A DNA stretch of 64,000 nt from RPQJ01 sp963731105 (GTDB lineage Bacteria; Pseudomonadota; Gammaproteobacteria; Steroidobacterales; Steroidobacteraceae). Positions 58,741 to 64,000 of this stretch are shown piece after piece (position 1 is the stretch's first letter; every line of letters begins with the position of its first letter). Under the pieces are notes generated by a model. It was not told where the DNA came from. It saw nothing but the letters and a program-made list of their open reading frames with translations, and ran no database searches. The position numbers and the translations under genes were made by a program. The stretch is taken from contig CAVSUM010000022.1 of NCBI GenBank assembly GCA_963731105.1, positions 62,001-126,000 on the forward strand, in the 5' to 3' direction.

Positions 58741-59803
58741 AGGCGCGCATCGCCGTGCTCGGGGGCGACGGCATCGGCCCCGAGGTGACCGCCGAGGCGG
58801 TGCGTGTGCTGCAGGCCGTCGCCGCGCGCCATGGCCACGAATTCGAGTTCGTCGAGGCGCTGGTCGGCGGCGCCGCGATCGACGCCTCCGGCTCGCCGCT
58901 GCCGCCCCGCACGATCGACGCCTGCCGCACCAGTGCCGCCGTGCTGCTCGGCGCAGTGGGCGGCCCGCAGTGGTCCGACCCGGCGGCGCGCGTGCGGCCC
59001 GAGCAGGGCCTGCTGCGAGCTGCGCCGCACGCTCGGCGTGTTCGCGAACCTGCGCCCGGTGCGCACCCAGCCCTGCCTGCTCGACGCCTCGCCGCTGCGG
59101 CCCGAGGTGATCCGCGACGTCGACATCATGGTGGTGCGCGAACTCACCGGCGGCATCTACTTCGGCCGCAAGAGCCGCACCGCGTACGAGGCCGAGGACG
59201 TCTGCAGCTACTCCGCGACGGAGATCGAGCGGGTGACGCGCGTCGCCGGCCGCCTCGCCATGGGCCGTCGCCGGCACATCGTGTCGGTGGACAAGGCCAA
59301 CGTCCTCGAGACGTCGCGACTGTGGCGCTCCGTGGTCGAGCGGGTGCTCGGCGAGGAATTCCCGGAGGTGCGGTTCGAGCACATGCTGGTCGACGCCGCC
59401 GCGATGCACCTGCTGCGGCGTCCCGCCAGCTTCGACGTGCTGCTCACCGAGAACATGTTCGGCGACATCCTCACCGACGAAGCGTCGATGCTGGCCGGCT
59501 CGCTCGGGCTGCTGCCGTCGGCATCGCTCGGCGAGACGAGCGTCGGCCTGTACGAACCGATCCACGGTTCGGCACCGGACATCGCGGGACGCGGCATCGC
59601 CAACCCGCTCGGCACGATCCTCAGCGCGGCGATGCTGCTCAGGCACTCGCTGGGACTCGAGCGCGAGGCGCGCGGCGGTCGAGGCGGCCGTCGGCGATGC
59701 GCTGGCGGCCGGACTGCGGACTGCGGACATCGCCCCGGCGGGAGCCGCGAGCGTCGGCAGCCGGGCCGCCGGGGAGGCTGTCATCGAGCGCCTTTCCGGC
59801 TGA
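58737..59803 (+). CDS. leuB: 3-isopropylmalate dehydrogenase, two apparent frameshifts
   Basis: This NAD+-dependent enzyme oxidises and decarboxylates 3-isopropylmalate to ketoisocaproate, the precursor of leucine. Segments include IAVLGGDGIGPEVTAEAVRV, RELTGGIYFGRKSRT, VDKANVLETSRLWR, TENMFGDILTDEASML and EPIHGSAPDIAGRGIANPLG. Two extra bases break the frame: one at about 59006-59016 (before ELRRTLGVFANLRPV) and one at 59674-59675 (before AVEAAVGDALAAGLRTADIA). Repaired length is 354 residues ending ERLSG, normal for LeuB. It is the last gene of ilvC-leuACDB; a hairpin at 59824-59851 follows, without a T-run. Confidence 0.94.
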
Positions 59804-59940
59804 TATTTCTGCATTTAAATCAATGGGTTGCGGCTTTATCAAGCCAACCCACATAAACAAGGCCGCCGGCCGGGCGGACCGTCCCGGCCAGCCTGAAATT
59901 GACCTTCCAACCGGCGAAAATCCGGCGCTATACTGCGCGT

Positions 59941-60095
59941 CCGCGGTCGAGCCCACGGTTCGCCGCCGCCCTGGTTCCAGGGCCAAGATCAGCGTCGAGT
60001 GATGAGGACTTGAGTCGGGTTAGTCTATGCCTCACGGATTGAGGCAGCTCGGGTCCCTTCCCGAAAGGCCGGCTTCAACGCCGGCCTTTCTTTTT
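59941..60095 (+). ncRNA. Candidate structured RNA or leader of modABC
   Basis: A TATACT box (59929-59934) is followed by about 155 bases without a gene that fold into a row of hairpins: 59969-59984 (GCCCTGG / CCAGGGC), 60029-60045 (GCCTCA / TGAGGC, loop CGGAT), 60049-60064 (TCGGG / CCCGA) and a strong terminator. This could be a free-standing small RNA or an attenuated leader of modA, 37 bases further on. The GGA in the second loop recalls CsrA/RsmA-binding sites, but only a couple of such motifs are present. I do not recognise a known family. Confidence 0.45.
60064..60095 (+). terminator. Rho-independent terminator before modA
   Basis: A perfect 10-bp stem AAAGGCCGGC / GCCGGCCTTT with loop TTCAAC is followed by CTTTTTCC. 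It lies 37 bases upstream of the modA start, so it either ends a small RNA or attenuates modABC. Confidence 0.92.
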
Positions 60096-60131
60096 CCAGA
60101 TGACGCGACCAGTGACACACCAGGTGCACCT

Positions 60132-60944
60132 TTGAAACTCCGACGCGGCTCGCTGCGTGCGCGCTGGCGCCTCCCGGCCGCGGCCTGCTTCGCCCTCCTC
60201 TGCACCCCGCCGACCCAGGCCGCGACATCGTCTGCGCCAGAGGCGCCGCTGGTCGCAGCCGCCTCCGACCTCCAGTTTGCCCTCGACGAGATCCTGGTGG
60301 CTTTCCGCCGCGACACGGGCCTGGAGGCACGTGTCACCTATGGCTCGTCGGGCAACTTCGCACGGCAGATTGAACGCGGCGCGCCGTTCGAGTTGTTCCT
60401 CTCGGCCGACGAGGCTTACGTCCAGTCACTCGCCGAGCGTGGCCTGACCCAGGATCGCGGGGTCCTTTACGCGCTGGGCCGCATCGCGCTGTTCGTCCCG
60501 CACGGATCCCCGTTGACGGCCGACCCGGCGCTCGAGCATCTCGCGCGTCGCCTGCGGGACGGCAGCTCAGGACGTATCGCGATCGCCAATCCGGAGCATG
60601 CGCCGTACGGCCGGGCCGCCGAACAGGCGTTGCGAGCGCTCGGCCTGTGGGAGGTGGCCGCATCGAAGCTGCTGTTCGGCGAGAACGTCGCCCAGGCCGC
60701 GCAGTTCGCGGCCAGCGGTAATGCAGACGGCGGCATCGTGGCCTACTCGCTGGTGCTCGCCCCGGCATTGCGCGAGCGCGGCTCTTTCGCATTGCTGCCG
60801 GATTCGCTGCACGCCCCGCTGCGCCAGCGCATGGTGCTGCTGACGCGGGCCACGCCAGGCGCAGTGCAGCTCTACGACTACCTGCGCCGCCCCGCCAGCC
60901 GGGCGATACTCGCCCGCTACGGCTTCGTGCAGCCGGAGGACTGA
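60132..60944 (+). CDS. modA: Molybdate ABC transporter, periplasmic binding protein
   Basis: A 270-residue solute-binding protein that captures molybdate in the periplasm. The signal peptide (LPAAACFALLCTPPTQAATS) is followed by VAAASDLQFALDEI, TYGSSGNFARQIERGAPFEL, FLSADEAYV and IANPEHAPYGRAAEQAL, all typical of ModA. The most likely start is the TTG at 60132-60134 (LKLRRGSLRARW), just after AGGTG and directly before the signal peptide. A longer frame from 60027 would read through the terminator. Seven bases separate it from modB. Confidence 0.94.
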   Translation: MKLRRGSLRARWRLPAAACFALLCTPPTQAATSSAPEAPLVAAASDLQFALDEILVAFRRDTGLEARVTYGSSGNFARQIERGAPFELFLSADEAYVQSLAERGLTQDRGVLYALGRIALFVPHGSPLTADPALEHLARRLRDGSSGRIAIANPEHAPYGRAAEQALRALGLWEVAASKLLFGENVAQAAQFAASGNADGGIVAYSLVLAPALRERGSFALLPDSLHAPLRQRMVLLTRATPGAVQLYDYLRRPASRAILARYGFVQPED

Positions 60945-60951
60945 GGCGGCG

Positions 60952-61617
60952 ATGGACTGGACGGCGCTCGGCTTGTCGCTGCGGCTCGGGATCATCACAG
61001 TGCTGGTGCTGCTGCCGCTCGCGTTCCTGCTCGCGCGCTGGCTCGCCTTCGGTCGCCTGCGCGGGCGCGGCTTCGTCGAGGCACTGGTCGCACTGCCGCT
61101 GATCCTGCCGCCCACCGTGGTCGGCTTCTACCTGCTGGCTGCCTTCGGGCGCGGCTCGCCGCTCGGCGTGGCCTTCGAAGCCGTGCTGGGCCATCCGCTG
61201 GTATTCAGCTTCGAGGGCCTCGTGCTCGCCTCGCTGCTCGTCAACCTGCCGTTCGCGGTGCAACCGATGCAGAACGCGCTGGCCGCGATCCCGCGCAACG
61301 TGCGGGACGCCGCCCGCTGCTGCGGACTGTCGCCGGCCGCTGCGATCCGTCGCGTCGAGTTGCCGCTGGCGCTGCCTGGCATCGCGACCGCCGCCGTGTT
61401 GACCTTTGCGCACACGCTTGGCGAGTTCGGCGTCGTGCTCATGATGGGTGGCTCGATCCCGGGTGAGACGCGCACCATCGCCATCGCGATCTACGACCGG
61501 GTGCAGGCCTTCGACGAACGCGCGGCAGGCACCATGGCCCTGCTGCTGCTGGTACTGGCGGTCGCCGCACTCGGCATCACCAACACGCTGGCGCGCCGCG
61601 CCGCACGACGGGACTGA
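60952..61617 (+). CDS. modB: Molybdate ABC transporter, permease
   Basis: A 221-residue inner-membrane permease with five to six helices. The cytoplasmic EAA loop that docks ModC is RDAARCCGLSPAAAIRRVEL (about residues 119-138). ALPLILPPTVVGFYLLAAFG and LTFAHTLGEFGVVLMMGG are hallmarks of ModB/CysT-type permeases. It lies seven bases after modA and four before modC, so the three are one operon. Molybdate import supports MsrP and other molybdenum enzymes. Confidence 0.96.
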   Translation: MDWTALGLSLRLGIITVLVLLPLAFLLARWLAFGRLRGRGFVEALVALPLILPPTVVGFYLLAAFGRGSPLGVAFEAVLGHPLVFSFEGLVLASLLVNLPFAVQPMQNALAAIPRNVRDAARCCGLSPAAAIRRVELPLALPGIATAAVLTFAHTLGEFGVVLMMGGSIPGETRTIAIAIYDRVQAFDERAAGTMALLLLVLAVAALGITNTLARRAARRD

Positions 61618-61621
61618 GCCA

Positions 61622-62716
61622 GTGCCGGGCACGGCCGCCCTGCGGGTGAAGTTGCGGCAGGCGACGCCGTTCGCACTGGACGTGGCGTTCACCGCACCGG
61701 CCGGGGCAATCACCGCGCTGTTCGGTCCGTCGGGCAGCGGCAAGACGACCGTCCTGCGGTCCATTGCGGGGTTGCAGGTCACGGACGAAGCACGGATCGC
61801 CTGTGGCGACGAGCAATGGACCGACACGTCGTCCGGCACCTCGTTGCCGGCCCATCGGCGGCCCGTCGGGTTCGTCTTCCAGGATTACGCGCTGTTCCCG
61901 CACCTGACGATCCGCGAGCAACTCGAACTGTCGCTCGGGCATCGCCCGGTTGCCGAGCGACCGGCACGCATTGCGACCCTGCTGGAAATGGTGAGCCTGC
62001 AGGATCTCGCCGATCGCCGACCGGCGGCGTTGTCCGGTGGGCAGCAACAGCGCGCCGCCCTCGCACGTGCGCTGGCCCGCGACCCGGCGGTCCTGCTGCT
62101 CGACGAACCGTTTGCGGCGGTTGACTGGGCGCTGCGCGAATCGCTGCGTCGTGAGCTGGTGGCGTTGCAGCGCACGCTGTCGCTCACCGTCGTGCTGGTC
62201 ACGCACGACTTCGAGGACGTGGCCAAGCTCGCCTCGCACCTCGTGGTGCTGGAGCAAGGCCAGGTCACGGCGGCAGGGACGGTCGAGTCGCTCACCTCCC
62301 GCAACGCCGTACCGGGCATCGCCGGCTGGCACGAGCCTGCGGTGGCAATCGATGCGCGCGTGGTGGCACACGACGAGGAGCGGCAACTGAGCCACATTGC
62401 GGCCGGCGCCATGACCCTCGCCGTGCCGACCGTGGTTGCGCCGGTCGGCGCACCGGTGCGCATCAGGCTCGGGGCGCGCGAAGTCATCCTGGCCAGCCGG
62501 CGGCCCGAGGGCCTGTCGCTGCACAACGTACTCGAGGCACGCGTGCTGGCCGTGGAACCTGCAGCCCACCCGGGGCTGCGGCTCGTGCACCTGCAGGTCG
62601 GGGAGTCGCGCCTGCTGTCGCTGGTCACCGCAGATGCCGTGCGCAGCCTGGGCCTCGTGCCCGGCACACCGATCCTGGCCCTCGTCAAGGCAGTCGCAGT
62701 CGAAGCATTCGCCTGA
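61622..62716 (+). CDS. modC: Molybdate ABC transporter, ATP-binding protein
   Basis: A 364-residue ATPase: Walker A GPSGSGKTT (about residues 36-44), Q-loop FVFQDYALFPHL, signature LSGGQQQRAALARAL, Walker B VLLLDEPFAAVD and the H-loop VLVTHDFEDVAKLA. Unusually, the residue after DEPFAAVD is W rather than the common xxLR, otherwise all motifs are intact. The C-terminal TOBE domain (about 295-360) binds molybdate in this family. The start is the GTG at 61622-61624, four bases after the modB stop. Confidence 0.95.
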   Translation: MPGTAALRVKLRQATPFALDVAFTAPAGAITALFGPSGSGKTTVLRSIAGLQVTDEARIACGDEQWTDTSSGTSLPAHRRPVGFVFQDYALFPHLTIREQLELSLGHRPVAERPARIATLLEMVSLQDLADRRPAALSGGQQQRAALARALARDPAVLLLDEPFAAVDWALRESLRRELVALQRTLSLTVVLVTHDFEDVAKLASHLVVLEQGQVTAAGTVESLTSRNAVPGIAGWHEPAVAIDARVVAHDEERQLSHIAAGAMTLAVPTVVAPVGAPVRIRLGAREVILASRRPEGLSLHNVLEARVLAVEPAAHPGLRLVHLQVGESRLLSLVTADAVRSLGLVPGTPILALVKAVAVEAFA

Positions 62717-62743
62717 CGCCAGTGCCGCGCGGCGTCCTTGCGG

Positions 62744-63064
62744 TCATTCCCCGCCGAGGCTGCCGAAATGGGCCGGCGTGCGGGCGTAGAACACCGGCAA
62801 TTTCTCTCGCGTGACGAGCTCGAGCAATTGCCGGGCCTCATCGTCGCTGACGATGAACTCGACTTCGACCGTGACCGTGCCGGCGAGCTCGAAGAACCGC
62901 TCCTCGTGCAGCACCCGGTCGCGGCCGAAACCCGCCATGGCACGAAACGCCGAGCCGCCGCGCACGCCCAGGTCGTTGGCCTGCCTGAGCAGCCACTCCC
63001 AGGCCAGCTGGCCGTGCACGCGGTCGTTCTCGTGGACATAGAAGCGCAGGTACGATCCGTCCAT
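62744..63064 (-). CDS. DUF190-family protein
   Basis: A 106-residue small cytosolic protein of the DUF190 family, whose fold resembles the PII signal proteins. It starts MDGSYLRFYVHENDRVHGQL and shows LLRQANDLGVRGGSAFRAMA and FGRDRVLHEERFFELAGT, all family-like. It lies 11 bases after crcB and in the same direction. The crcB-DUF190 pair is widespread, so a role in fluoride or ion-channel control is a fair guess but unproven. Confidence 0.88.
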   Translation of the reverse strand: MDGSYLRFYVHENDRVHGQLAWEWLLRQANDLGVRGGSAFRAMAGFGRDRVLHEERFFELAGTVTVEVEFIVSDDEARQLLELVTREKLPVFYARTPAHFGSLGGE

Positions 63065-63075
63065 CCGGGGATTCC

Positions 63076-63462
63076 TCAGTTGGTGTGGCGCAGCCACGCC
63101 ATGGTCGCGATGCCCGCGAACGTAGCGAGCACCGAGCCGGCGAGATGCACGCCCGCCGCGGCGACGGCCCACGCCGCCCGACCCTGCTGCAGCAGCGTGA
63201 CGATCTCCGCCGAGAAGGTCGAGAAGGTGGTGAGCCCGCCGCAGAAGCCGGTGATCAGCAGCAGGCGCCACTCCGGGGCGATGGCGGAATACGTGGCGAA
63301 GAACGCGATCGCCAGCCCGACCAGGTAGCCGCCGACGAGGTTCGCCACCAGCGTGCCGGGCGGGATGGTCGGGAACACCCCGTTGAGCGCGAGCCCGAGC
63401 CACCAGCGCAGCAGAGCGCCGAGGCTTGCACCGACCGAGATCGCGACGATGGACTTGAGCAC
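63076..63462 (-). CDS. crcB: Fluoride ion channel CrcB (Fluc)
   Basis: A 128-residue inner-membrane protein with four helices that dimerises in antiparallel to export fluoride. Hallmarks are SVGASLGALLRWWLGLALNG, PPGTLVANLVGGYLVGLAIA and GFCGGLTTFSTFSAEIVTLL, including the central GxxGGxTTFSTF sequence whose Thr/Ser/Phe residues line the pore. The start is the GTG at 63460-63462, 18 bases after the metB stop. I see no fluoride riboswitch upstream. Confidence 0.95.
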   Translation of the reverse strand: MLKSIVAISVGASLGALLRWWLGLALNGVFPTIPPGTLVANLVGGYLVGLAIAFFATYSAIAPEWRLLLITGFCGGLTTFSTFSAEIVTLLQQGRAAWAVAAAGVHLAGSVLATFAGIATMAWLRHTN

Positions 63463-63480
63463 CGGCCCGCCGTGCAGGGG

Positions 63481-64000
63481 TTACCGGACGCTACCTTGCG
63501 CGGCGTCGAGCGCCTGCGCAAGGTCCCGCTCCAGGTCGACGCCGTCCTCGATGCCTACGGAGAGCCTCAGCAAGGTCAGCGAAATTCCCGCTCGCGCCCG
63601 CGCCGCTTCGTCCATGGCCGCATGCGTCATGCTCGCCGGGTGTGCGACCAGGCTTTCGACGCCGCCCAGTGACTCGGCGAGCGAGTAGAGCTGCAGCGCG
63701 CCGAGGCAACGCCCGCACCTGCGGGATGACCGCCGTGCAGTTCGAAGCTGACCATCGCCCCGAAGCCCTGCTGCTGCACCTTCGCCAGCTCATGGCCGGG
63801 GTGCGACTCGAGGCCGGGGTAATGGACGCGCGCCACCGCCGGATGGGCGGCCAGCACACGCACGAGCGCCACCGCATTTTCGCCGTGCGCCTGCATGCGG
63901 GCATGCAGCGTGCGCAGGCCGCGCAACGTCAGGTAGCTGTCGAACGGCGCACCGGTCACGCCGATGCAGTTCGCCCACCAGGCGAGCCGCTCGTGCAGTT
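63481..64000 (-). CDS. metB: Cystathionine gamma-synthase, 5' part outside the window, two apparent frameshifts
   Basis: A PLP enzyme of the transsulfuration family joining O-succinylhomoserine (or the acetyl form) and cysteine to cystathionine on the way to methionine. Only about the last 170 residues are present: LAWWANCIGVTGAPFDSYLT, RGLRTLHARMQAHGENA and KVQQQGFGAMVSFELHGG, then after repair LYSLAESLGGVESLVAHPAS and LLRLSVGIEDGVDLERDL. These align well with E. coli MetB. Two extra bases lie within 12 bases of each other (63708-63709 and 63718-63719). The stop is TAA at 63481-63483. The PLP lysine is beyond the window. Confidence 0.9.

Noticed and set aside
59824..59851. Hairpin after leuB as a terminator
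   Set aside because: The stem is broken by a bulge and no T-run follows on either strand, so it could be an RNA-stability structure but is not supported as a terminator.
63463..63480. Fluoride riboswitch upstream of crcB
   Set aside because: Only 18 bases separate crcB from metB, which leaves no room, and no riboswitch-like sequence is seen.

Overview
The window is about 64 kb of GC-rich, gene-dense chromosome. It looks like an aerobic gammaproteobacterium, possibly near the Xanthomonadales/Steroidobacterales. The grounds are the uvrC-pgsA-tRNA-Gly-tRNA-Cys-tRNA-Leu neighbourhood, purB lying near nudJ and mnmA, a complete TonB-ExbB-ExbD-ExbD system beside a large TonB-dependent receptor, the glyoxylate shunt, leucine degradation, and a class II DAHP synthase. 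I see no prophage, insertion sequence or CRISPR array. Start codons include many GTG and several TTG.

Layout. 0-4.1 kb: a leftward leucine/isovalerate degradation cluster (liuA, a MaoC hydratase, a CitE-type lyase, liuB), divergent from a FadR-type regulator with a clear operator between them. 4.2-12.5 kb: three tRNAs, a TonB receptor inserted between two of them, pgsA-uvrC, a VapBC module and a uracil-DNA glycosylase. 12.6-20.4 kb: aceBA, an RsuA/RluE pseudouridine synthase, DAHP synthase and a lysine-degradation pair. 20.4-34.5 kb: nfeD-slipin, hrpA-mazG-nudL-fumC, purB, a GNAT/PLD-like pair, nudJ, a YaiI protein and mnmA, with three copies of a long hairpin repeat. 34.5-49.2 kb: acnA, cobB, a truncated porin, msrPQ, an EamA permease, a FabH-type synthase, HMG-CoA lyase, two TPR paralogues and the tonB operon. 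49.4-59.8 kb: ilvD, an MFS permease, an M17 peptidase, then ilvC-leuA-leuC-leuD-leuB behind a leucine-rich leader peptide and attenuator. 59.9-64 kb: a candidate structured RNA, modABC, crcB with a DUF190 gene, and the end of metB.

How the genes fit together. The cell can make leucine (ilvD, ilvC, leuACDB) and also break it down (liuA, liuB, HMG-CoA lyase). Acetyl-CoA from such catabolism would feed aceA/aceB, fumC and acnA. TonB/ExbBD would energise the receptor at 5 kb. modABC supplies molybdate, needed by the molybdopterin enzyme MsrP.

A property of the whole sequence matters for its use. About twenty single-base insertions, nearly all of them one base added to a short homopolymer, break otherwise intact conserved genes: nfeD, slipin, hrpA, mnmA, acnA, fabH, HMG-CoA lyase, both TPR genes, the MFS and M17 genes, leuB and metB. 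All shift the frame in the same direction. They are best read as sequence error, and the gene limits given here are the repaired ones.
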